A DNA stretch of 64,000 nucleotides from Paraconiothyrium sp. Pb-2020 (Eukaryota > Ascomycota > Dothideomycetes > Pleosporales > Didymosphaeriaceae): assembly GCA_022419385.1 (NCBI GenBank), contig JAJUBI010000001.1:310001-374000 (forward strand), in the 5' to 3' direction. A program made the position numbers and the translations under genes. Below the pieces are notes generated by a model. The model saw only the letters and a program-made list of their open reading frames with translations. It searched no databases and was not told the DNA's origin. Within the stretch, counting starts at the first letter, position 1. Each line of letters begins with the position of its first letter. Shown piece after piece: positions 25,101 to 37,400 of this stretch.

Positions 25101-26646
25101 GCGTTTCCTTTCTTGCCTGCATGACATGATTCCCACGTGTTTCTTAGCTGTTCTATAAGGAGTCGGGACGGGGTATCTCTGGGTTATTTAGCCTGTCCAT
25201 AACAAATGCATATCTGTGAACCTCCATCTTTCTACCTTGTCTGTGTGACCAAGTAATTACTATATCGAGGCTCCTCACGTTGTAAATCTTCATATCCGGA
25301 TCCCAGGTCGCAAATCCAAGTTTCCCAGAAGACTTAATAATCTTCACCGTCCCTTCTATGCCACTTCCCCTGCTTACTCTCCAACAACTTTGACCTAGAC
25401 TCAAACCTCACCGCTACCAGCTTTGGCGATCAACTTCACATTATCCACACGCACTACCGTTATTACGTAGTATACAGTAATACATTCATAACACCACCAC
25501 ACATCTTACTCAGACCTAACTCGCAATATAAAACCCATCTATCAATATCTGACCCCCTCACCTCAACGCCCGCCAGCAGTAGGACAAGATCTCCAGTTGC
25601 TTCTAGTATCTTAAGGTTAGTGCTAGCAGAGAATCAGGTCAATTCTCAGCGGTGCACACTGTACATTTACCATGTATCTACCCCAAACCGAGAGTACGTC
25701 AATTTCGTTATACCGCCTATCCAGTATAGCAGCATATAATCCAGCAAACACGTGAAGTATACATAAACTCACGAATCCATGTAGTGTCCTTCCGACAGGC
25801 CCGGTGATAACCCCACATTCACAGTCACTCAGCAATCAATTCTCAACCTCGGACGCTCCCATCCAACGTTCGAAAACTCCTCTATCATTCCACCCCCACA
25901 ATTGCCTCCCAAGACCTCCTCAACCAGCCTCAAATCTCCCCATTGGCGTTTCCACACATACAGAACTATACAGCGGCTACAAATCCATCTTGCAATTCCG
26001 CATGAACCTTGTCCATGCTATGCGGTCGTCTCTGTGTTCAACAACCGAGGATTGTGTAGTAGTGTGTGTACACATATCCCAACCGTCCCTTACCAAGCTT
26101 CGTTCATGTTCATGCCGCAAACATATACCACTCGTCCCGGCTAGACTTCGTCCACGCCGGAGTCTCACTGAGTGACCAGCCTAGCGGGAAGCACGTCAGT
26201 CTGGAGTCGCGAGGCCGATAGCTTCGTTCCGCCTCTGGGAGGGGCCGTTGTGGGCGGGTTTGTAGCTATGTTAGGCCGTTGGGTTGGGTGGGTTGAGGCG
26301 GATTGGTACTTTGCTGATTTGTATAGGTGTGAGGGGGTTGTGGGGTGATGGGGGAGAAGGTGTTTACAGGTTGGAGGAAGGAGTCGAGTATTTGGTTCCA
26401 GGTACTGTCGGTGGGTGCGCACTGGTGTGCGAGGTAGTCACGCTCGTGGACTCTCGGGAAGGAGCGAGACGAGGAGAGAAGTTTAGTGACCAGAGGGTAT
26501 TGAAGTGTGCGGCTTGCTCTGAAAAAACTACGGAATTGTCACCACAGGCGTATAAAGAACAAGGTATGTACGATGGGTGCAAGATCACAAAAAGGGTATA
26601 TAATGCGTATGCAAGACGTGTATGCACAAGTGCCTGTATCAAGGTG
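25101..26646. other. intergenic, convergent 3' ends
   Basis: About 1.5 kb between the FDH stop and the stop of the small membrane-protein gene on the other strand. The sequence is moderately AT-rich with many CA/TA runs and contains only short overlapping frames. It should hold both 3' UTRs. I see no repeat or RNA gene. Confidence 0.45.
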
Positions 26647-27251
26647 TCAATATCTACTAGAACCGCGTGTCTGAGACAACGACCGCCGTCGCTCGTCTTC
26701 ATGTTCATCATCACTCTCGTCCTTGAACCCCTCTTCCAGCTCTCGGCTCAGCCTCAGGTCATCGACCATCATGCTTCTTCGCTGTTCCAGTGCTTCTCTC
26801 CTGCGCTCATCCACCGGGTCGAAGCCCACCATGCCCTCGCCTTCCTCATCATCGAAGAGGCTATCCTCGTTGTGCTCGCTGACGCTCCCGTCTACCACCA
26901 TCTGTCTTCCTCGTGCCCATCCCGACGGAACGAAGAGGTTAGTCAGCGCATCGGATATCTTGGTCCGCCAGGACGCGGTGCTTTGGGCTACGCCGGCGGG
27001 CATGGGAAGGTACTGGCTGTAGCGGCTGCGGTGGCGGCGCACAAAGGGAATGATGGCGTAGGCGAGGGCGACGTAGAGGATGGCGGCGAGAAAGAGCGGT
27101 ATGAGGAGGCTCTGGCACGGCGTCAGCGGGTTCAGCTGAAAGAGATGTAGCTGGAGCTTTATATAGCAAGCGTAACGTTGCACTCCGACTGAAGGGAGAC
27201 TTGTTGCAGCCGTCAAGTACTCACCTTGACCAAGTGCGTGAAGCCGGCCAT
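26647..27251 (-). CDS. small single-pass membrane protein, conserved unknown
   Basis: Two exons: a 27-base first exon (27251-27225, nine codons MAGFTHLVK) and 27135-26647, with a GTGAGT donor and a TTTCAG acceptor; total 171 aa. Residues about 10-40 (LNPLTPCQSLLIPLFLAAILYVALAYAIIPFV) form one strong membrane segment, followed by basic RRHRSRY, so the tail is probably cytosolic. The remainder is acidic and disordered, with DSLFDDEEGEG and a C-terminal Arg/Ser-rich end. I recognise no domain. The micro-exon start is preferred because the frame is otherwise entered only from intron sequence. It is divergent from the formin, sharing about 760 bases of promoter region. Confidence 0.72.
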
Positions 27252-28008
27252 GGCGTATGCAGAGTGGAGCGGCTCCAGCTGTCAACGGTTGAGCCCGGAG
27301 ATGTACTCAGAATGCTGTTCGTATAGCGGGGCGCTAGGGCCGTATGCTGTAGAAATGTACGTAGTATGTATGAGCACGCAGCCTGGTGATTCTGACACCT
27401 GCAGCTTGCCACGACTGTCGGCTCTTGGACAGCACCACAGGCTCTTGTCGTCAAGAGGTGAGGTCCGAACAGACTTGAGATGGATGTGCAGGCGGCGCGG
27501 GAGGGCGAAGCACACGCCGAACATGTCCACGGCGCGATCCAAGCACGCTTCAGGGGCGCCTTGAATGTGATGGCGTTTCATCAAGCAGCCCGATGCGGAA
27601 ACTCTGGAGGAAAGCGACAGCACGCGAGACCAGCGTCCCTCAGCTGCGTGAGAGCTGCAGTACCTGCATACGACCCTGGAGACTGTTGCGAGGGGTCTTT
27701 CGTACTCCCCCCTTAATGCGCGCGGCGCCATCCCACTAATCATAGACTCGGCACTACATCGAGGATCCCCGACCGCAACAGCGACCCGCATCGCAGCCCA
27801 CCACGACCACAGACCAGAGCCGCAGCAGACGAGCGTCCACGCCTCTGCCCCGCACACCCACGTTTCAGGCGCCCTGGGCCGCGAACACTGGCTGTCGACG
27901 CCTATCCAGCCAGCGCCCATCGCGGGCACGCACAAGACCAGCGGCCGAGCAGTGACAGCAGAGCCGCCGCCGCATCGAGTCGCATAACGGCGCCGCGACG
28001 CATAGACG
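27252..28008. promoter_or_regulatory. shared divergent promoter region (membrane protein / formin)
   Basis: The 757 bases between two divergent start codons. The right half (27,700-28,000) is GC-rich with many CGC/GCC words and probably forms the formin 5' leader. A minus-strand frame of almost 300 codons spans this interval and the formin start, but it is antisense, Arg/Gly-rich and without domains, so I do not call it. Confidence 0.45.
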
Positions 28009-31000
28009 ATGTTTTCAGGCACGTCGCAGGACAAGGGAGGCAGAGCTCCGCGGGCAAGTTCTTCGGCCGCCGTCACCACAAGGACAAGGACAAGCCCAGC
28101 AATGAAACCCATCTCTCGACCCAGAGCCCCCCAGGGAGCGCCCATGGCTCGCAATCGTCCCGACATTCCCACAGACACTCGAGCTCCGTTGCCTCTGTAG
28201 ATCGCCCCTGTCCCTCGGCCCGGAGCAAGGCTGGCAATGCAGGCCGGCGTCTACTCGAGCATACCAGTGCCTTCCTACGAGCAGAACAGCAACGCCCCCC
28301 GGCTGGTTGACGACCGCTACGGTGCGCCCCAGCCGCACCACCTCGACAAGTCGACCGCCGACTTCCACCAGTACCCCGTCTTCGACCCCTCCAAGATGCC
28401 TCAGAATGGCTACGCGAACGCTGGGCCGCCGCGCCCGCCACCCCACTCCTCAGGCACCGCCATGGCTTCTTCCCAGCCCGGCGACAGAGGCGTGTCGATC
28501 CAGCAGTGGGGTTCGGCAGGGCGGGGAAGCAATGGCAACACATACACATCATATACAGACTCCTCCAATAATACGCGCACGTCTTCAGACCAGGCGAGCG
28601 TCTACTCTAATGACTCCAGAAACCGCACCTCCAATGTCTACTACCCGCAGCAGAGCCAGTCTCAGTCTACCTTCTCCTCCATCGGCCTCGACGCCGGCAG
28701 TCTACTTCCCATGGCCGCATCTACGCCGCGCGATTCGCACCGCCATCTGCTGCAATCAAACCATCCCTCAGCGTTTTCTTCGACATCTTCTTTTGGACAG
28801 AACGGCTTCTCGATACAAAGACCGCCGGATCATGTAGTGGAGCAGGAGTTCATGAAACTGATGGAAAGAAGAGGGTGGAAGAGTTTGCCAGAGCAGGCCA
28901 GGCGGCAGATGGAAGCCTATAAGATCGATAAGAAATGGACGCTGGTGCATCAGGATAAGCTGGCCGAGTTAAAGCATGAAGAGAGAAAGAGACAAACACA
29001 GCGGCAAACATACGTGGAGGCGCAAATCCGGACGTTCTAGCACGGGCTGAAGAGGAGGGCTCGCCGGAGTGGTACGTGAAGAAGGTCATGGACAATTCCA
29101 TCACGTTGAAGCAGATGTCGAGCTTGGAAATCATCTGCGAACACAGCCAATTGCCTGGGTGCGAGGATTTATTGAGGCACAGGGTCAGATTGCGCTCACA
29201 AATGTGCTGGCCAAGATCAACCGCAGGAAAGGGCAAGGCCCAGCACCTCCACCTAATTCGGTCCTGCAAAAGGCGGCGAAATGACTGAGCGCGAGTACGA
29301 GATTATCAAGTGTTTGAAGGCGTTGATGAACAACAAATACGGTGCCGACAACGCGCTGCAGTACCCCTCCATCATCCAAGCGCTTCTGGCTCTCTAATTT
29401 CTTCTCGATTGAACACGCGAAAAGTTGTCTCGGACGTCTTGACCTTCCGCCATTTCGGCGGTGGTGCTGGTCACGAGAAGGTTTTACAGGCGCTCGATGC
29501 CCTCAAGACGCAATATGGCGAAACGGACGATTTGACGCATGGATGCGCATTGTGGAAGTTACGGTTGATGGACGCGGAAAGATGGGCTCAATGGTCGGCG
29601 CCTCAGAAAAGTCCGGAGCGGAGGCATTGTGTGGAGAACCTACTAATGGAATACGCAATCGCTACACTGTTCCTCATCAACATGATTGTGGATAGCCCAG
29701 ACCGAGACTTGCAGCTCAGAATGCATATTCGAGCACAGTTCACAGGATGCGGTATCAAGCGTATCTTTAAGAAGATGGAGGGCTTCCAGTACGATGTTAT
29801 CGACAAGCAGATCGAACGATACATGACCAATGAAGCTGTCGATTACGAAGAGTACCTAGAGGTGGAGAACAACTCCATGGTGGACGACGTGGAAGGCGAG
29901 GGCAAGGATCTCAATGATCCGATTCAGATCGCGGATGCGATCAACAGCAAGATCATAAACACTCGGGAGCAAGACTACTTCGTTTCGGCGATGCAGCATC
30001 TGATGATCATCCGAGATACCAACGGCGAAGACCGACTGAAGATGTTCCAGCTCGTGGATTCTATGCTCAGCTATGTTGCTATGGACCGCCGTCTGCCTGA
30101 TATGGATTTGAAACAAAGTTTGAACTTCACCGTGCAGTCTTTGCTCGACAAGCTATATACCGATTCGGAAGCGCGACAAGTACGAGACGAGGCGATTGAA
30201 GCTCGGCAAATTGCAGACTCTGCAATTGCGGAGCGCGATGAGGCCAAGGCACAGCTTGAATTGGGCGCGGATGGCTTGGTTCAGAAACTCCAGAAACAGC
30301 TTGCAGAACAAGAGAACATCATCGCTGTAAGAGGGAGGCAGATTGAGCAGATGAAAGCCGAGCTAGCTGAGATCTCAAGAATACGGGCTCAAGAGCTGCA
30401 GCGGAACGAACTGGAGACGCGTGAGCTGTACTTGATGCTTAGGGATGCTCAAGATGTTGCAGCATCAGCAGCGAAGAACAAAGGAAAAGAGGGTCTCGGT
30501 GCTGGCGACCCTGCGCAAATGCAAGGCATTCTGGATCGTGAGCGGTTGATGAATCGACTTGAGATCCAATTACAAAGAGCGAAGACGCAAGCGACCCTCG
30601 AAGGCAGAGCACTAGGCCAGGTACAGCCGAGCGAGAAGCTGAGAGAGCTGAGAGAGAAAATGGAGGGTCAGTTCGATCAAGACTTCGACGGTCTGGATCC
30701 CAGCTCCCTCGGCTCATCAAGAGCAAAGAGCGGTGTTGTGCGAAGGAAACCTGTTGGAAGTGCCTTTGACGACGACGAGGCAATGCCTGATGTTCTCGAA
30801 GACGATGATGAAGACGCCGTCATCGAGAAGCCACGCCTCGTACAGATGCACAAGCCCAAGCTCAGCAATGCCGGTCGCCCTCCTACCGGGCTATTGGACG
30901 AAATCACGTCGAAAGTCAAACAATACGGCGACGAAGGAGACGAAAGCGAAGGCGGTACCACACCAGATGCTGAAATGTCTGGGGCCGACGGTCAAAGCGA

Positions 31001-33349
31001 AGCAGCCAAAGCTGGGGCTCCTCCACCGCCGCCACCACCACCTCCACCTCCTGGCCAACTTGGGTTTCCTGCCAACATACCTCCTCCTCCGCCTATGCCT
31101 GGCACCAATGCCGGTGCGCCTCCACCGCCTCCGCCCCCGCCTCCACCACCTCCCGGCGCACTCGGTTTCCCTGCTGCTCCTGGCATTCCGCCACCACCTC
31201 CTATGCCTGGTATGAATGGCAGTATGCCTCCACCGCCTCCTCCACCTCCAATGCCAGGCGCAAAACGGCCTGGTTTCTTGCCAAAGGCGCCTCCCTTCGG
31301 CGCTCCTTCTGCGCATCTTACCGGACCCCGACCAAAGAAGAAGCTCAAGGCACTACATTGGGACAAGGTCGATTCCCCTAGTTCAACGGTGTGGGCAAGT
31401 CATGGTCTGACTTCAGAAGAGAAAGAAGAGAAGTATCGGGAACTCAAGAACAAGGGTGTATTGGATGAGGTTGAGAAGCTGTTCTTGGCAAAGGAAATCA
31501 AGGCTATCGGCAAGAAGTCTGCGAAGAAGGACGACAAGAAGCAGATCATCTCACGCGATTTGATGCACACGTTCCAGATCAGCATGGCCAAGTTCTCGCA
31601 GTATTCGGCTGAGGATGTTACGAACATGATCATCCATTGCGACACAAAGATTCTTGACGATCCCGTCGTTATGGAGTTCCTACAGAAGAACGATCTTTGC
31701 GATGTACCAGATAACGTGGCGAAACTCATAGCCCCATACTCTAAAGACTGGACTGGACCGAATGCGAACGAAAGCAAACGGGAACAGAACCCCGAAGATC
31801 TTACACGAGAGGATCAGATCTATTTGTACACCGCGTATGAGCTGCATCACTACTGGAAGAGTAGGATGCGGGCCCTTAGTTTAACTCGCACCTACGAAAT
31901 CGAGTACGACGAGATCTCCAACAAGCTCCTCGAGGTCTCGCGGGTCGCAGAGAGCCTGCGCAGTTCCGTCGGTCTGATTAGTGTCTTGGGTCTTATTCTT
32001 GACATCGGTAACTTCATGAACGACGCAAACAAGCAAGCAACCGGTTTCAAGTTGTCTACTTTGTCCCGATTAGGAATGTTGAAGGATGACAAGAACGAAT
32101 CCACTTTCGCTGATCTTGTCGAACGCATCGTTCGCAACCAATATCCTGGCTGGGAGGACTTCACTGAGGAGATCAACGGCGTTGTCAAGGCCCAGAAGAT
32201 CAACGTCGAGCAGCTGCAGACTGATGCGAAGAAGTACATCGACAATATCAAGAACATTCAGATGTCGCTTGATTCAGGTAACCTGTCCGACCCGACGAAA
32301 TTCCATCCAGAAGATAAGGTCGCCATCGTGGTAACGAGACACATGAAGGAGGCTCGACGGAAAGCAGAGCAACTCCAGGTTTTCTTGGAGGACATGCAGA
32401 AGATGTACGACGATATCATGGCCTTCTACGGCGAAGACCCCACCGACGACAGCGCCAGACGCGATTTCTTCGCCAAGCTGGCCAACTTCGTCACGGAATG
32501 GAAGGTGCGTTCCCGCCACTCTACCCCCTGCCACATCAGATACTAATCTACGCGTAACAGAAATCCAAAGAGAAGAACATCCAGCTGGAAGAACTCCACC
32601 GCCGCAACGAAGCCAACATCCGCCGCAAAGCAGCAGGCCCCAACCCGCTCTCCTCCTCCGCCCTCGCAAACGACACAGGTGATGCGCCAAAGTCCCCCGC
32701 CAACACGGGCGCTATGGACGACCTCCTCAAGAAGCTGCGCGACGCTAAGCCCGAGGCACGCGACCAGCGCGATCGCCGTCGCCGTGCGCGCTTAAAGGAT
32801 CGCCACCAGGTGCGCGTCGCAAGCGGGCAGCAAATCCCCGAGATCGGTGTAAACATGGAAGAAGAAAAGGACGACGACGCCGCGAGCGACGCAGGCAAGG
32901 CGCTGCTAAGTCCGACGAGTGAGGGCGGCGAGAGCAGCCAGAGCGCAGATGTAAAGAGCCCGACTGATGCGTCTGCAGAGCCCGACGTCGCGGATCGCGC
33001 GGCGGCCATGCTGGAAGGTCTTACCGGTGCGCCGCTCAGCAAGGATGGAAGTCTCGTCATACGGCGGCGGCGCGAGAACGCGGATTCCGAACGCGAGCGG
33101 AGGAGACGGCGGAGACAGCAGGCTAGTACGGCGAGCAGCGTGCGCTCTGAGGACGCGGGCGGGCTTATGAGTCCTACTATTCCGGAAGAAGGGGAGGACG
33201 GCGTCCGCAGGGGGAGTGTCGTCTCTGGTGATGGAAGTGAGGAAGGCCCGCAGACGCCGATTACGATAGTCAGTCCGCCGAGTCCGGAGCAGAAGAGGGA
33301 GGGGGAGGACGGCGGGAGGAAGCTGCCTACGCCGCCGCCCGAGTCATAG
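28009..33349 (+). CDS. sepA: formin, SepA/Bni1 type (5' third with ten -1 frame breaks)
   Basis: Formins nucleate unbranched actin cables for polarised growth and septation. From 29,631 to 32,504 the frame is open and continues after an intron (32505-32560) to 33349. It contains the end of the FH3/DAD-interacting region (ENLLMEYAIATLFLINMIVD), a coiled coil, an FH1 with three proline blocks (31,021-31,260), the FH2 domain from KKKLKALHWDKVD, including GNFMNDANKQATGFKLSTL, and a tail with the DAD-like MDDLLKKLRDAKPEARDQRDRRRRAR. Upstream, conserved formin sequence (FHQYPVFDPSKMP, RPPDHVVEQEFMKLMERRGW, PEWYVKKVMDNSI, RTQPIAWVRGFIEAQGQIAL, TEREYEIIKCLKALMNNK) is present but jumps frame ten times between about 28,041 and 29,630, each time by -1. 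Start taken as the ATG at 28009. Identity is certain; the breaks look like sequence errors, though real loss is possible. Confidence 0.93.
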
Positions 33350-35330
33350 ATCGTTTCTGGGTCGCCCGGAACGTTTGGTACGCTGTTGTTGCTGTCGTTG
33401 GTTTTCTATACGCATCGTTGGAAGCATAGCGTTCGTCTCTGTTACTCTGCCTTCGAAGAGAAGATCCGCTTTTGGGATATTAGCCGCTTGTTAGGTGGCT
33501 GGATGCAGAGCTTGGACGCGTACTACACTAGCATGGAGGGCGTTGCAAGAGCTGGCAAGTATGGTAACGGCATGTTTTTAGTTAATACCATGGATGTTCG
33601 ATGCTTTCTTGAGGCTTTGCGCTGGGGTTTGCTCGCAGAACGTGATGATGATGGTGGAAGGTGGGAGGAGTGAGGAGTGATTGTTCGGTGGAGATGCGAG
33701 AGGGAAGTGTGAGGTAGTGCGAGAGATGTAAAATCTTGAGAAGCTGCATAGGATATTGTAGATGGTGCATAGTGTGCTGTGGAAGGTTCAAAGTCAGCTT
33801 GAAAAGTAGGAGTGCCGCTAAATGTCGGCCCTTCCAGTTCCAGGTGTGATACATGGTCTTGGATACCGCTACACCATCATGAAATTTGACTATCTATTTA
33901 CTTCGCCACAGTGGAGCTTTCAGTATGGATGGATTAAACGGCACTCGTTGGTCATCCCACTCGGTTTCTTCGCCTACTCCTGCTATGTTTCACTTGACTA
34001 CTCGGAGCACCATCCCGAGTTTAACCTGAATATCGTCAGGCTACGAGGCGGTTGCAGTGCGGATGCTGACAGGTGTGTGCGGACCCCAGGGCAGATCGTT
34101 TATTTATTGTTTAGCACTAAGTTAACTTTAAGTACAAATTAAGGTTCGGCTCCCCATCCAAACGTCCGGTGAATAATCCGTGCCTTTGTATTGGAAGATC
34201 CTGATCGCCACAATTGAGATTTATCTCATTGGGCAAGAGGTGACATGAAGCAGGTCGGGATAAGCCGACGGCTACGGCACGCATGCGTTTCGCGATGCCG
34301 TTCCGACGCGCGAATGGCGCCGTTTCACTGAGTTGTCTGGGCATTGAAGTGGACTATCGATTCGAGCGGGTCTTGAAGGTCACAGAGTTCGAACACCTTG
34401 ACTTTGTCCGTATACCAACGCTGTGAGTAATCTCTATCTCAACGAGGATGTGGGAGCCAGCACTATACACTACTATATGAGTATTCGGCAAGATCTAGTT
34501 TACCAATTCCATGGCACCAGAGGGACGGTTTGGGCACGCAGGCTTTTTTGGTTCCACGATCAGATCACCAGCTAGCTCAACTAGTTGCCGTCGCTAAAGA
34601 ACGTGCAGCCGCACGATCGCTACTAGGGCAATTAGTCTCGTCTACGCTAGTCTTGAGACCACCGGTCTCGTTAACGAGCCCTGAATACGATCTCTCCTGT
34701 TTCAAAATGTGCCCGCGAGTCAACAAGAGGAACAACAAACATGCTTTGGGACCACCGTATGGCAAGAATCGATGGTCAGTCGCGCTTCTGACTCCATAGA
34801 ACCATAGAGATGGCCGAACAGAATATCTCCCACGATCTAATACAATCCACCCTGCGTATCTACACGTCAAAGAGAACTTTGGACTGCATGCCAAGTCAGA
34901 AATCCGTAGAGATGCAGCTGCTCAATGTTTGGTTGTCCCAATGCGGATGGTAACTATCCCTATCGAGGCTCAATCAACTGGCATACGCTTGTATGCTTGT
35001 ATAACTGAACTTTTATGCCCGAACTCCGCCATAACCTCACTATCTGCCTAGGGTTTCCATGACAAGCTCAGCGTAAATCCACAACCACTAGCTTCAGGCT
35101 CAAACAAGGCAGTAAATCGCTTCAACGCCAATGTCGATAGATCGTCGAAGCCATTGCTATTCTTGTCTTTGCATCAAACAGCCTCAATATGTATAAAATA
35201 TTGGTTTCGCACTGCTGTTCACTTTCAGCCATCAAGGTCGACATTCGCTTTTTACTACTAACCTTTCTTTCTCCGAGGCTGGAAATCGTCTCGTCATTCG
35301 CTTCGTCGTAACACACCATTACTCTTTATA
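33350..35330. other. gene-poor stretch between formin and peroxidase
   Basis: About 2 kb. The first 400 bases are the formin 3' side. Small frames at 33,386-33,673, 33,822-34,142 and 34,530-34,894 lack domains and overlap frames on the other strand. The composition becomes more mixed after 34,000, marking the passage into the accessory half of the window. I see nothing else. Confidence 0.45.
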
Positions 35331-36329
35331 ATGTATATTTCAACGTCCTTCGTTACCGTCCTGGCCGCAGCGAGCGTCGCCCAGGCCATCAAGTTCTCCG
35401 ATGTTACTATGGCAGCTTCGAATGTCAAGCGTGGACTTGTCTCAAAGCTCTTGGGCGGGTTGATCGGCTTCCAGAAACAGGAAGCCTGTCCAGCAGTGTG
35501 GAGTGAGATCTCCACAACCCTCACGGAGCAGTTCCTTGCGGATGGTCAATGCACAGATGCTGCTCGCGCTGCTATCAGAGCAGCTTTCCACGACTGCTTC
35601 AACGGCGCTTGCGATGGATCGCTAATCTTAGCCGGCGAGTGCTCGAGGCGCGAGAATACCGGCCTCGTACGTGTCTGCGGAAATCTGGGAAACCTGGCTC
35701 AGCAGAAAGGCGTCGGTGTTGGCGACCTCATCCAGTTTGCTGCCGGTAGGTGACTCGATCTTGGAATCCTCTCAAATCGAGTGTATACTAATCGCTCTCA
35801 GCTCACGCCATCTTGCCCCGGCGGACCCACCGTCCCCGTAAAGGTCGGCCGTAAAGACTCCTCCGACGCTTCTCCTGCAGGCGTCCTTCCAAACGGCCGC
35901 GAATCCGCCAGCGATCTCATCCAACGCTTCACCGCCCGTGGCTTCTCCGCCGTAGACCTCGCGGCCCTCATCGGCGCCCACACCGCAGCCCGAAACCGCG
36001 CGACGGTCCCTGACAAAGTAAACCTCACCATGGATTCTACCCCTGGTCAATGGGACAACAAGTACTATCAGGAGACGATCAGTGGCAGAGCACCTGTTAC
36101 TCTCCCTAGTGACAAGAACATGGCAACCAACCCTGTCACTGGAATTCCCATGAAGAGCTTTGCTGTTAGTCAGGCAGCGTGGAGTTTGGCGTTTGTGCCG
36201 GCTATGACTAAGATGAGTATGCTTGGTGTTGAGGGCAGTGGGTTGGTGGATTGCACTTCTGCTTTGCCTGGGGGTAGTAGGAAGAGGGATGTTAGGCGAT
36301 CGAATATGTTTGAGAGGTTAAGGTGGTAG
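35331..36329 (+). CDS. secreted class II-type heme peroxidase, frame break after intron
   Basis: Exon 1 (35331-35745) encodes a signal peptide (MYISTSFVTVLAAASVAQA) and the distal heme site AAIRAAFHDCFNGACDGS (Arg83, His87). Exon 2 (35802-36329) carries CPGGPTVPVKVGRKD, the proximal-histidine motif AALIGAHTAAR and a C-terminal tail with ALPGGSRKRD. The intron has GTAGGT and CTCAG. After splicing, the expected AHAIVxCPGGP block is interrupted: AHAI is in one frame and CPGG in another, a net shift of +1 (about two or five bases missing near 35812). Family enzymes use hydrogen peroxide to oxidise phenolics outside the cell. Without the break the protein would be about 320 aa. It is either a recent pseudogene or a sequencing fault. 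Confidence 0.8.
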
Positions 36330-36621
36330 TTGAAGTGGTGAATTGTTAATGATAGGGCACTAGTGTGTATATGTGGGAAGGGCAGAGTGTGGACGGTTTA
36401 CTAGGAAGATACCATGAGGCTTTTCGGTGGGATGGCGTTTATGAATCAATATTTTGTCAGGCTGGCTCGTATAGCTATGCATACAAGGAGTTGACATTGA
36501 TGCAAATTTCCTTCGTTCATAGTATGGTTTTATATAATTGGAATGGTGCGAGTCCACTTTACCAAATGACAGAACATTGCTAATGGAAAAGGTTCCATAA
36601 GTTCTTAGATAGCCTATTCAA

Positions 36622-37400
36622 TCAGTCGTCAATGATCGCTCTGTCTTGCCGGTAGAGCCTCTCCACCGCACCATTCGTAAACCCCAATTCTTCAAGTTCC
36701 CTAGTATCGAACAGCCGCCTGGCTTTTGCGCTCCCGGTTGAATGACACATCTTTGCAATTCCGAAACTTTCTTAGCACTTCGGCGCAGAGTAGGACGATG
36801 GCGATAAAACCCACCCGCGCTAGCGGTTCATCGCCGGAGAATTCGCGACTGGCAGTCAGGCGCATCTGCTCTATCCTGTCCACTACGCTCCAGTCTGCTA
36901 TCGTTCGCGGATTGGTCGACTTGGAGCTGCTTTCCCGCAACATTTGCATGAACTCGGTCTGTTCTTCGAAAGGCTGCGGGTATGTATATACCGCATGTGA
37001 GAAAATAGGCTTCTCTTGGTGTAATAGACTATCTATCGCGTACCAGTGATAGAGTTGTCTTTGCTGGTGCGCCTGCGCGCAACACCACAGAAGTTACGTG
37101 ATATCTGCCACCGCCAGGTCTCTGCTCCCAATAGCCTTTAGCGCGACGAGGATGATGCTTATTGAAACTTTTGAAAGCTTTTGCAAAATGAGAAGTCGGC
37201 GCGGAGGTGCCCGGAAACAAATCATTCCTTAGTATACTTGCAATCGCTTCAAAGATAGGAACCTCTTCGAACGTCGAGTCGATACAGGCCAGAGCATTAT
37301 GCGCGTGGATCAACGCTGCAACTACACAACGCTGATGGATCTGGCAGGCTTGGTGGTATTCAAGGTCCCCAAAACGAGGAGGATCTGGGTCCCGACTGCC
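36622..37400 (-). pseudogene. relic of a DUF6604 protein gene (C-terminal part)
   Basis: Two blocks resemble the intact gene at 18.9-21.2 kb. One, around 37,313-37,150, reads AALIHAHNALACIDSTFEEV then PIFEAIASILRNDLFPGTSAP (compare HAYNALRRKVQGFERIAIFE in the intact copy). The second, around 36,949-36,760, reads ADWSVVDRIEQMRLTASREF then ARVGFIAIVLLCAEVL (compare AEWTVIQTMEEMRSAADREF and ARVNFIAVFLLCAEV). The blocks lie in different frames with stops between them, and the tail (ARRLFDTRELEELGF to the TGA at 36622) is in a third. The N-terminal half is missing. It is an old divergent copy rather than a recent duplication. Confidence 0.72.

Noticed and set aside
24189..25136. 315-codon frame antisense to formate dehydrogenase
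   Set aside because: It mirrors the strong C/G third-position bias of the FDH exon, has a Val/Gly/Asp/Leu-rich low-information translation and no domain.
27282..28178. 298-codon minus frame over the formin promoter and start
   Set aside because: Antisense to real formin coding sequence and GC-rich leader; no domain, splice evidence or plausible start context.
30891..31366. Gly/Trp/Arg-rich frames antisense to the formin FH1 region
   Set aside because: They are the complement of poly-proline codons (CCN read as GGN), not a gene.
32086..32334. Serine/arginine-rich frame inside the FH2 region
   Set aside because: Shadow of the formin FH2 coding frame, which is well conserved.
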